NCBI RefSeq assembly: GCF_004827385.1
Contig: NZ_SRXN01000050.1
Coordinates: 1-39,441, forward strand
Direction of reading: 5' to 3'
Length of the DNA stretch: 39,441 nucleotides
Source of the DNA: Ensifer sp. MPMI2T
GTDB lineage: Bacteria > Pseudomonadota > Alphaproteobacteria > Rhizobiales > Rhizobiaceae
The notes under the pieces are model-generated. The model did no database searches. It was not told the origin of the DNA and saw only the letters and a list, made by a program, of their open reading frames with translations. Below are positions 31,688 to 37,379 of the stretch, piece by piece; positions within the stretch are counted from its first letter, which is position 1; every line of letters starts with the position of its first letter. A program made the position numbers and the translations under genes.

Positions 31688-32059
31688 GGAGGTTGGCAAT
31701 GGCGACGGCTCGCTTTCGCCCATAGCCGCAACCCCGCGTAGTGAACCACCCTCGACCGCCAATTCGTCACGCTGCTGACCGGATGCGTGGCTTCCCGGCA
31801 CTGGGGCCACTGCCTCCGCCGTGCCGGGGGATATCGTTGCCGCGGTTTCGCCTGAAGCATTCATGCGCAAGCAGACAGAGCCGCTTGCTGGTGTGATCAA
31901 GCCCTCAGGCAAGCCGAGGTGCCGGCAACAGCTTTTCGACGATGAGCCTAGGAACGATGAGACGCTAGCCGCAACACTGCTCGATGGACTGGCGGCTGGG
32001 CGGCGCATCCAGCCGCTCGCGATGCGGGCCGCACTTACGGGCCAACGCGGATTGGAGCC
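31688..32059. other. Stretch with no supported gene
   Basis: An 82-codon frame on the + strand (31821-32069) reads MPGDIVAAVSPEAF and then GVIKPSGKPRCRQQLFDDEPRNDETLAATLLDG. It could be a relic of a gene, but it lacks a good ribosome binding site and I do not recognise it. Nothing else stands out. Confidence 0.4.
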
Positions 32060-32293
32060 TCAGCCCTGATGCTGATCTTCGGATGGATCTTCAAGCAACC
32101 CGTCATAGACCTCGAGCAATGCATTGGTGATTGCCTGGCCCAAGGCATTGCCGGCGACGCGGACGTCGTCCTCCGTGCCATCACGCGCAGCCTTGGCGAG
32201 CTCGAAGCCCTGCTCGCCGACGATTTGCTTGGCGAGTTCGATCGCCCAGAGGCCGAAGTCGCCGCGATTTCCGATTTGAATCGTGTCTTCCAT
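32060..32293 (-). CDS. Conserved hypothetical protein (77 aa)
   Basis: A 77-residue acidic protein is predicted from ATG 32293, with GAGGGA upstream. The sequence MEDTIQIGNRGDFGLWAIELAKQIVGEQGFELAKAARDGTEDDVRVAGNAL looks helical and soluble, with no known motif. It resembles small plasmid-borne hypotheticals of rhizobia, but I cannot name a family. It is on the strand opposite to HU, which starts about 200 bp away, and shares no operon with its neighbours. Coding is supported by the ribosome binding site and balanced composition. Confidence 0.6.
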   Translation of the reverse strand: MEDTIQIGNRGDFGLWAIELAKQIVGEQGFELAKAARDGTEDDVRVAGNALGQAITNALLEVYDGLLEDPSEDQHQG

Positions 32294-32497
32294 GTTGATC
32301 CCTCAAATGTCCTTGCCGCGCCTTACCAGTTTTGTCGACACGAAGGCCAGTGCAAGCAGAAGAGCAGGGTGGACAAAGCCTTCGCGGCATTAGCAATCTG
32401 TGGAAATGGTGTCGAACACCCCAGTGCTGCGCCAGTTCACCGTGACAACGATGCGGACCAGTGGAATGGATAGGTGAAAACAACAAGGGGAACGACT

Positions 32498-32776
32498 ATG
32501 ACCACCACCAATGAAATTGCTGACAAGATCGCTGCCGATCACGGTCTGACGAAGGCGCAGGGCAAGACGATTGTCGAAGCAGTCTTCGCCGCCATTACGG
32601 CTGCCGCCACCTCCGGAGCAGAGACATCGATCCCGTCGTTCGGCAAATTTAAAGTAAAGGACACGCCGGAGCGTGACGCGCGCAATCCTGCGACCGGCGC
32701 GACGATCAAGGTGGCTGCCGCCAAAAAACTGACCTTCCAGCCAGCCAAGGCTCTGAAGGACGCGATGAACAAGTAG
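32498..32776 (+). CDS. HU-family DNA-binding protein
   Basis: This nucleoid protein of the HU/IHF family has 92 residues, the usual size. The helical N-terminus (TNEIADKIAADHGLTKAQGKTIVEAVFAAI) is followed by SIPSFGKFKVKDTPERDARNPATGATIKVAAAKKLTFQPAKALKDAMN. The DNA-bending beta-arm carries the Pro of RNPATG. AAGGGG lies before ATG 32498; the frame extends to 32474 without a reason to start there. It would coat or bend plasmid DNA and could help replication, partition or relaxosome function. A large hairpin at 32850-32889 lies 74 nt downstream. Confidence 0.92.
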   Translation: MTTTNEIADKIAADHGLTKAQGKTIVEAVFAAITAAATSGAETSIPSFGKFKVKDTPERDARNPATGATIKVAAAKKLTFQPAKALKDAMNK

Positions 32777-32804
32777 CGTAATCGGCTCGACACAGCTGGC
32801 TATC

Positions 32805-32869
32805 GTCGCCTCAATCTCGACGAACAACGCGATCTTGATGGCGAGGTTCAGACCGGGCTCACCTGGCAT
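32805..32869 (-). pseudogene. Remnant of the 57-aa small gene
   Basis: The minus strand reads GEPGLNLAIKIALFVEIEAT, matching GKLGLKLAIKIPFFIDIEV of the gene at 27459-27632. At the nucleotide level GCGATCTTGATGGCGAGGTTCAG matches GGGATCTTGATCGCGAGCTTCAG. Only this central segment is recognisable, and the 5' part is replaced by the large hairpin. It shows that the small-gene module was once present twice. Confidence 0.6.
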
Positions 32870-32889
32870 TTTACAGGTGAGCCCGGTCT
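32850..32889. terminator. Perfect 16-bp hairpin between convergent HU and ardC
   Basis: AGACCGGGCTCACCTG, loop GCATTTTA and the exact complement CAGGTGAGCCCGGTCT form the strongest hairpin in the window. It lies between convergent HU and ardC genes and could end both transcripts. No long T run flanks it, so a mobile inverted repeat or RNA-stability role is also possible. Confidence 0.6.
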
Positions 32890-32963
32890 TGCCTCATAGA
32901 GAAGGCACGGCGGTAGCCAGCCGCGCAGAAAGAGCGGCCGGCTCGGGCTTATACGAGCGGCTC

Positions 32964-33890
32964 TCACGCCGCCTCTCGTGCCCGACCGTCTGCCGGTTGA
33001 AGTTCATGGAGATAGTTGACCGCACGCTGTGCATGGGCGGCTGCGGCGAAGATGAACCGCTTCTCGTTCTTGAGAATCTCGAGCCAGCTTGCAAGGTAAC
33101 TGGCGTGATCGGGCCTCGGTTCGAGCTCCGGGACGATACCGAGGTCGGCCGCCAAAAAGCAACCGCCGAGATCGGCGATCAGCTCTTCGTGCGCGCGCGA
33201 CGCGCGATCCTTGTGATAGCGGGAAAGATCCCGATTAAGCCGATTTTTCGAACCTGCCCAATGGGTTAGCTCGTGTCCGAGGGTCGCATAGTAACTCGGC
33301 GCGTCGCGGAAACTTTCGCACGGCGGCATTTGTACGATATCGAGAGCGGGATTGAAATAGGCCTGGTTGCCGCCGTGGCGGATGACCGCGCCGGTGTTGG
33401 CAAAGAAGGCATCGGCATGGGCGATCCGCTCCACCGGATCGGTCGCTGGCGCCGGATTGAGGTAGTATTGCTCGGGAAGCCCGTCGATCTGGTCCGCGCA
33501 GAACACAGTATAGGCCTTGAGGAACGGAATTCCGCGCTCCACTTCCTCACCACGGGCGTCGGTCTCCGTGCGCGTGAAACGGCTGGCATAGACAACGGTT
33601 GCGCCAGTCTCGCCCTTGCGGACATGTCCGCCGAGCTCGATGCTTTGCTTGAAGGTCATCCAGGTCGGCGAGACGAAGCCCCTCGAAACGGCTTCCGACC
33701 AGAGAATCAGGGTATTAATTCCCTGATAGGGCAATCCGTTGTGGCGCAAAGGTCGCGTGATGCGACCCGTGGTGTTCGCCGCACTCCAGGGCTTGACCCA
33801 CGGGCGGACGCCCTTTTCCAGCTCCGCGACGATACGGTCGGTGATTTTCGCGTAGATATCGACGCGGGCCTTGTTCTCTTTGCTGTTCAT
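32964..33890 (-). CDS. ardC: ArdC-type antirestriction protein
   Basis: ArdC-family proteins bind single-stranded DNA and protect incoming plasmids from restriction. The 308-residue chain has the N-terminal ssDNA-binding domain (DIYAKITDRIVAELEKGVRPWVKPW at about 11-35, then PYQGINTLILW) and a C-terminal zincin-like metallopeptidase domain. That domain carries HELTH at 206-210 (YATLGHELTHWAG) and a downstream Glu in AHEELIADLGGCFL near 236. GGAGGT lies about 6 nt before ATG 33890. The hairpin GGCCGCG-N5-CGCGGCC stands 20 nt upstream and the GGCCGCAACG..GGAGG motif about 90 nt upstream, both shared with DUF736. Its place in the presumed leading region fits early expression after transfer. Confidence 0.92.
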   Translation of the reverse strand: MNSKENKARVDIYAKITDRIVAELEKGVRPWVKPWSAANTTGRITRPLRHNGLPYQGINTLILWSEAVSRGFVSPTWMTFKQSIELGGHVRKGETGATVVYASRFTRTETDARGEEVERGIPFLKAYTVFCADQIDGLPEQYYLNPAPATDPVERIAHADAFFANTGAVIRHGGNQAYFNPALDIVQMPPCESFRDAPSYYATLGHELTHWAGSKNRLNRDLSRYHKDRASRAHEELIADLGGCFLAADLGIVPELEPRPDHASYLASWLEILKNEKRFIFAAAAHAQRAVNYLHELQPADGRAREAA

Positions 33891-33909
33891 TTGCTGACCT
33901 CCATTTTGA

Positions 33910-34015
33910 GGCCGCGCCCATCGCGGCCCGTCACGCGGGGTCCGGAGCCGGGGCGACGGCCAAGCGAGCGCACCGAAGGCCGCAACGACAGTGGAGGACG
34001 GCGAAGCCGTTGCGG
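33910..34015 (-). promoter_or_regulatory. ardC upstream control region with two hairpins
   Basis: The region holds GGCCGCG-CCCAT-CGCGGCC (33910-33928), identical in stem to the DUF736 leader hairpins. It also holds GGCCGCAACGACAG-TGGAGGACGGC (33978-34002), whose CCGCAACG pairs with CGTTGCGG at 34008-34015. Similar CCGCAAYG...CCGTTGCGG pairs occur upstream of DUF736. A shared promoter or single-strand structure is likely. Confidence 0.5.
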
Positions 34016-34130
34016 CTCGATTCCGGCCCCGGCAGGACCGGCATCCGCGACGGGCCGTGATGGGCGCCGTCTGCTTCTCCCTTCCTTCTCTTCCTCCGTT
34101 CAGAGCACCGGACGCCCGGCGCCGACATGG

Positions 34131-34160
34131 AAAAGGCCGCCTCCGGAAAGGCGACCTCGG
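34131..34160 (-). terminator. Terminator after the 194-aa gene
   Basis: On the minus strand AGGTCGCCT, a short loop and AGGCGGCCT (one wobble pair) are followed by TTTTCC. The + strand also ends in CGGTTTTGG, so it may work in both directions. It lies about 45 nt past the stop at 34205. Confidence 0.7.
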
Positions 34161-34204
34161 TTTTGGTGACAGACTGGCGAGGTCGAAGCCTCGCCTGACA
34201 GTGC

Positions 34205-34789
34205 TCAGTCGAAGGCCGACAGCTGCGCCTCGGCCGCCTTGCGATCGAGTGCGTGACCCGGGTTTTCGACCGGCCGGTCGAAGGGCTTCCAGGTGTCGCC
34301 GACGATCTGTTTGTAGGCGGCAACGGCGCCCTCGGCTGCCATCCGGAGTGCATGGGCCTGCACGCCCATATCGGCGGCGAACTCGCGCTTGCGCTGGGCG
34401 GCGCTGTTATAGCCGACAGGACCGTCGAGATCCTCGTCGCGGGCATCGTTGGCCGCCTTGGCCGTGGCGTCCCGCGCCTCGGTGACGGCTTTGCTGTAGA
34501 ACTGCCCGGCGCCGTGGGCGGAGCCGACGAAGGCGCCGACGATCCGCTGCAGGTGGATCTGCATCGCCCGTTCGCCCAGGCCTTCGGCCAGTGCATCTGA
34601 TGTCTCCGAAATCAGGCGCTCGTGGAGATCGCGAATTCCGTCGCTGTCGACGAGTGCCGCTCCGAAGCTCTCGGCGATCTTCAGCGCCTGGGCGCTGTCG
34701 GGGCATGTGAGCCGAACCATTTCGATTGTGGCGCCCTTGCGCAGTTGCACGACGCGGGCGGATTGGCGGGTGGTTGCGGGCTTGGCCAT
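34205..34789 (-). CDS. Conserved rhizobial plasmid protein of unknown function (194 aa)
   Basis: This 194-residue soluble protein is mostly helical and Ala-rich, with the blocks RVVQLRKGATIEMVRLTCPDSAQALKIAESFGAAL, RDLHERLISETSDALAEGLGERAMQIHLQRIVGAFVGSAHGAGQFYSKAV and NSAAQRKREFAADMGVQAHALRMAAEGAV. I know similar proteins only as plasmid hypotheticals next to ArdC and DUF7007 genes. The start ATG 34789 has AAGGAAG upstream. A nested hairpin (CCGAAG...CTTCGG around CCGG...CCGG, 34806-34843) precedes the start by 17 nt, and a second nested structure lies at 34912-34959. It ends at a good terminator. Function unknown; a ssDNA- or partition-related role is possible but not shown. Confidence 0.8.
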   Translation of the reverse strand: MAKPATTRQSARVVQLRKGATIEMVRLTCPDSAQALKIAESFGAALVDSDGIRDLHERLISETSDALAEGLGERAMQIHLQRIVGAFVGSAHGAGQFYSKAVTEARDATAKAANDARDEDLDGPVGYNSAAQRKREFAADMGVQAHALRMAAEGAVAAYKQIVGDTWKPFDRPVENPGHALDRKAAEAQLSAFD

Positions 34790-34805
34790 GTCTCTTCCTT
34801 TCGAC

Positions 34806-34843
34806 CCGAAGCGGTTCCGGCCCCGTGCCGGCTTGCCCTTCGG
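34806..34843. promoter_or_regulatory. Nested leader hairpin of the 194-aa gene
   Basis: CCGAAG pairs with CTTCGG around an inner CCGG..CCGG stem, 17 nt before the start codon. Placement matches the leader hairpins of DUF736, ardC and the ParB-like gene, although the sequence differs. The outer segment GCCGGCTTGCCCTTCGG recurs inverted, with one mismatch, at 35048-35064. Confidence 0.45.
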
Positions 34844-34911
34844 TGCGGTCGCCCAGAACCGGCGGAATACGGGCGCTTCAGGGTCCGGGCAGGGCCCGAA
34901 CTAGCGGAGCC

Positions 34912-34959
34912 GATCTGCGGGCAAGCAGGGCATCCTGCCCTGGCGACAGCCCGCGGATC
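34912..34959. repeat. Nested two-stem structure in intergenic region
   Basis: The outer arms GATCTGCGGGC and GCCCGCGGATC (one mismatch over 11 bp) enclose an inner perfect hairpin CAGGGCA-TCC-TGCCCTG. A further hairpin, GTCCGGGC-AGG-GCCCGAAC with one mismatch, adjoins at about 34883-34901. The density of symmetry in a 325-bp gene-free stretch suggests a functional DNA or RNA structure such as a single-strand initiation site, promoter or leader. Confidence 0.55.
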
Positions 34960-35114
34960 TGCTCTGCGACGGACGACGGGCTCCGGCCGCCCCGCGGCGC
35001 GACAGCGGCCTTGAAGCGAACGGCCGCCAGTTCAGACCGCAGCAAAACCGAAGGGCAATCCGGCTCGGCTCCGGTCATCCAGGGCTGTTGAAAGGAAATG
35101 GCCGCGAAGAACCG

Positions 35115-35461
35115 CTACATGTCGCCATTCCTGGCTTTGGACTCGCTGCCTGCTTGCGCGTCAGCTCCCGCGTCCGGCGATCCTGCCCTGGGCAGGCGAT
35201 AGGATTGCAGCCAGGAGGGTCCGTGAGAATTGCGCAGGCGACGGAGGATGCCGGCATCGTCATGGGCGGCCCGCCCATCCAGACTCGGTTGAGGATGCTT
35301 TTCCAGCGCCGGCCGTGCATTGCTGCATAAGCCTGGACCGCCTGCTCCTCCTCTGCGGTGAGCGGCGGCAGCTTTTCCGGTTTGGCCCGCGACCCGGCCG
35401 CCTTGCTCGCCGACACGGGCATCGCCTCGCGTTCCGCGATCAGCCGTTCAAGTTCGGCCAC
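35115..35461 (-). pseudogene. Frameshifted conserved small protein
   Basis: The frame from GTG 35461 begins LERLIAEREAMP and continues PPLTAEEEQAVQAYAAMHGRRWKSILNRVWMGGPPM, a recognisable rhizobial hypothetical-protein pattern. It then leaves the conserved sequence. Shifting one base at about 35265 restores DDAGILRRLRNSHGPSWLQSYRLPRAG and runs to a TAG at 35115-35117, so one base seems to be lost after GGPPM. Either the gene is inactivated or the sequence has an error here. Intact relatives have roughly 100-120 residues and unknown function, though the R-W-K-S...G-P-S-W-L pattern is very stable among plasmids. Confidence 0.75.
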
Positions 35462-35473
35462 GCCAGCCTTCAG

Positions 35474-35584
35474 TCATTCGGCCCCGTCGAGATGATGAAA
35501 CCGCATCCAGAATTCCGTCCGTTCGCCGCGCGAGGTGCCGATACCGGCTCTCCGTTCGAGTTCACCAATCGTGCTCACGGCCAT
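35474..35584 (-). CDS. Short ORF (36 aa) in the DUF7007 operon
   Basis: ATG 35584, preceded by GGGGGGTGA, opens a 36-codon frame (MAVSTIGELERRAGIGTSRG, then TEFWMRFHHLDGAE) that ends at 35474, 13 nt before the next gene start. It overlaps the 3' end of the 123-aa gene by 23 nt in another frame. It may be a true small gene or the 5' part of the frameshifted gene at 35115-35461, which would then carry a second disruption. Homology is not known to me. Confidence 0.4.
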   Translation of the reverse strand: MAVSTIGELERRAGIGTSRGERTEFWMRFHHLDGAE

Positions 35585-35933
35585 TCACCCCCCATTGCGC
35601 GCCACGTTCTCTCGCATCCGACGACAGCCGGCAGCGCGCCAGCAGAGCCGCGATCGCGGCGTCCTGTCGGGCGAGTTTCCGGTTCAGCGCATCGACCTCG
35701 GGCTGACGCTCGGCTGTAAGCGCCGCGAGATTTGCGCGATAGCGTTCGAGGAAAGCGCCTGGTTGCGGCTCTTTCCCACGGCAATATCCCTGTTGACGCC
35801 GGGCGAAGAGCGGAATGAGCGCGGTCATTTTCCGCGTGATCTGCCGGTCGACCAGGTCGAGCTGATGCTGCGTCTGCCGCCGCGCCGCTTCCATACGCAA
35901 GAGCTGCGCGGCGTGTTTTGCGGAAGTCGACAT
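35562..35933 (-). CDS. Coiled-coil protein of unknown function (123 aa)
   Basis: This 123-residue basic protein is predicted as mostly helical: STSAKHAAQLLRMEAARRQTQHQLDLVDRQITRKM at the start and LERYRANLAALTAERQPEVDALNRKLARQDAAIAALLARC near the end. A short loop with a single Cys (RRQQGYCRGKEPQPGAF) separates the helices. Its ATG shares one base with the DUF7007 stop (TGATG), so translation is coupled. It is third in an operon with the genes at 36814 and 35933. No family is recognised; a structural or DNA-associated role would fit the charge pattern. Confidence 0.65.
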   Translation of the reverse strand: MSTSAKHAAQLLRMEAARRQTQHQLDLVDRQITRKMTALIPLFARRQQGYCRGKEPQPGAFLERYRANLAALTAERQPEVDALNRKLARQDAAIAALLARCRLSSDARERGAQWGVNGREHDW

Positions 35934-36817
35934 CACACGCTCCCCCCACGCCAACCGACGAAGCTCGAGGGGCCGGAATAGGCGGCATGTTTCGTTTCAT
36001 CGATGACAAAGCCGAAGCGGCCGGCAGCATAGTCGGCACTCGGTACCAGGAACCGCCGCTCTTTAGCGCCGTCGCCGCGCTTGCCGCCGAGGGTCGCGAT
36101 CACCTCGGTCATATCAAGGTGATGCTCGGAACGGATCGCCGAAATCACCACCCAGTCGTCGGCATGGGCCCGCGCAAACGCGCGGGCGTCCTTCTCGCGG
36201 GATTGGCCAGGCGCCAGGGAGCGGCCGAAGATCGTTTCCCACGCGTCCGGCCAGCTGTCACGGACTATTTCCTCGGCAACTTTGCGTTCGTAGCGCGTGA
36301 AGAGGTCCGGAAAGGTGAGGGCAACGATCGCCCATGCCGCGTCTTCTTCATAGAACTCATCGTCTGCGCGGAGCAGCGGGTTGATTGCGGCATTGCGCTC
36401 GGAGGAAAGCTTGAAACCGCCATGGCCTGCCGTGGAATGCGAGATGACCCCCTCTGCATAAAGGGTGGCGCCCTGCGATGGACCCCATGGAGTGTTGCAG
36501 TTCATACGCATTGTCTGGCGCGCAAGCGCCTTAAGCTCGCGGCGATGTTCGGCCTGCTCGATCATTCGCTCGCGAAAGCCAGCTTCATCGTCGATCGAGC
36601 CATGGTAGGAATAAAAATCCTCGCGCCTGAGGTCGGCGAGCGGCCGCGACACGTTCCAGGCGCTGGCAAGCAGATGCCGGCCGTCACGGGATGGCAGCAG
36701 CGCGAAGACGAGATCGCCGACGCGCGCAACGGCAATGCCGTCGGCGCCGCGGTCGAACTCCACCCCGCAAGCGTCAGCGGTGGAGGATTCGGAAGTGTGA
36801 GAGCGGGGCGTGTTCAT
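35933..36817 (-). CDS. DUF7007 domain protein
   Basis: This 294-residue cytosolic protein has the DUF7007 signature in its middle: NTPWGPSQGATLYAEGVISHSTAGHGGFKLSSERNAAINPLLR, then FYEEDAAWAIVALTFPDLF and SWPDAWETIFG. This domain is common on alphaproteobacterial plasmids and integrative elements beside ArdC and DUF736; its function is unknown. The N-terminal 100 residues are less conserved, and the C-terminal part is basic and Gly-rich. ATG 36817 overlaps the upstream gene's stop by 4 nt. The protein is complete, and the operon order is 36814 gene, DUF7007, 123-aa gene. Confidence 0.88.
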   Translation of the reverse strand: MNTPRSHTSESSTADACGVEFDRGADGIAVARVGDLVFALLPSRDGRHLLASAWNVSRPLADLRREDFYSYHGSIDDEAGFRERMIEQAEHRRELKALARQTMRMNCNTPWGPSQGATLYAEGVISHSTAGHGGFKLSSERNAAINPLLRADDEFYEEDAAWAIVALTFPDLFTRYERKVAEEIVRDSWPDAWETIFGRSLAPGQSREKDARAFARAHADDWVVISAIRSEHHLDMTEVIATLGGKRGDGAKERRFLVPSADYAAGRFGFVIDETKHAAYSGPSSFVGWRGGSV

Positions 36818-37284
36818 GGCGCAGTCCTCGCTTCTTGAGCCTGTGCGGCCGCTTCGTCGGTCCCAACCTCTTCAAGCACCGCGCCGGCGTAGTGAGCCCT
36901 CAGCCAAGCCTCGGCGGCGTTCAGATCTTCGGCAAGATGCAGCAGCTCTCGCGCTTCGCCGGCGCGATCGAAGATGCGGACCGACCCGGCCGCAGGACGC
37001 GCGATGACCTTGAAGGTGAGATCGGAATCGAGCCCGAAGGTCCGGCGGATGGTGACGAGAATGGTGGTTTTGCTGCCGATGTCGCCCTCATGAAGCGTGA
37101 AGGAGCCGGGCGCGGTATAGCTGCCAAGCCTGCGCGGCCCCTCCTTGCGGATGAGACGGCCCTGGCTGTTGCGGCTCTCCCAGGCGGCGAGTTTGTTGCG
37201 GAAGCGTTCCGGCGGGCGGGGCGTGCCGTCCGACCAGGCCAGCGAGCCGATCGGGGCGAGATCGAAGATGAGTGACGCAGACAT
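36814..37284 (-). CDS. Conserved plasmid protein of unknown function (156 aa)
   Basis: The first gene of the DUF7007 operon encodes 156 residues from ATG 37284 (MSASLIFDLAPIGSLAWSDGTPRPP). Blocks such as RFRNKLAAWESRNSQGRLIRKEG, TAPGSFTLHEG and TTILVTIRRTFGLDSDLTF suggest a beta-rich fold with a helical, Ala/Glu-rich C-terminus. I know this pattern from rhizobial plasmid hypotheticals without a function. GAGGAG stands about 8 nt before the start. An upstream frame extension to 37323 is not conserved. The intergenic stretch before it carries the terminator of the ParB-like gene and an imperfect leader hairpin at 37292-37318. Confidence 0.75.
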   Translation of the reverse strand: MSASLIFDLAPIGSLAWSDGTPRPPERFRNKLAAWESRNSQGRLIRKEGPRRLGSYTAPGSFTLHEGDIGSKTTILVTIRRTFGLDSDLTFKVIARPAAGSVRIFDRAGEARELLHLAEDLNAAEAWLRAHYAGAVLEEVGTDEAAAQAQEARTAP

Positions 37285-37291
37285 GGATGGA

Positions 37292-37318
37292 ACTCCTCTT
37301 TGTTCTGCGGGTCGCGAA
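37292..37318. promoter_or_regulatory. Imperfect leader hairpin of the DUF7007 operon
   Basis: On the minus strand TTTGTCTTCGCG can pair with CGCAGAACAAA around ACC, directly upstream of the GAGGAG ribosome binding site. It is weaker than the other leader hairpins but lies at the same distance from the start codon. Confidence 0.35.
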
Positions 37319-37326
37319 GACAAAAG

Positions 37327-37349
37327 CGCCGCCGGAGGTGCCGGCGGCG
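37327..37349 (-). terminator. Terminator after the ParB-like gene
   Basis: CGCCGCCGG, a 5-nt loop and CCGGCGGCG form a perfect 9-bp stem. On the minus strand it is followed by CTTTTG. It lies about 30 nt past the stop of the ParB-like gene and separates it from the DUF7007 operon. Confidence 0.7.
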
Positions 37350-37379
37350 GTGATCATTGTGAAAGGAAAAGAGGGGCGG

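Noticed and set aside
31821..32069. 82-codon frame on the + strand
   Set aside because: No ribosome binding site or recognisable family; listed only as a possible relic within the gene-free stretch.
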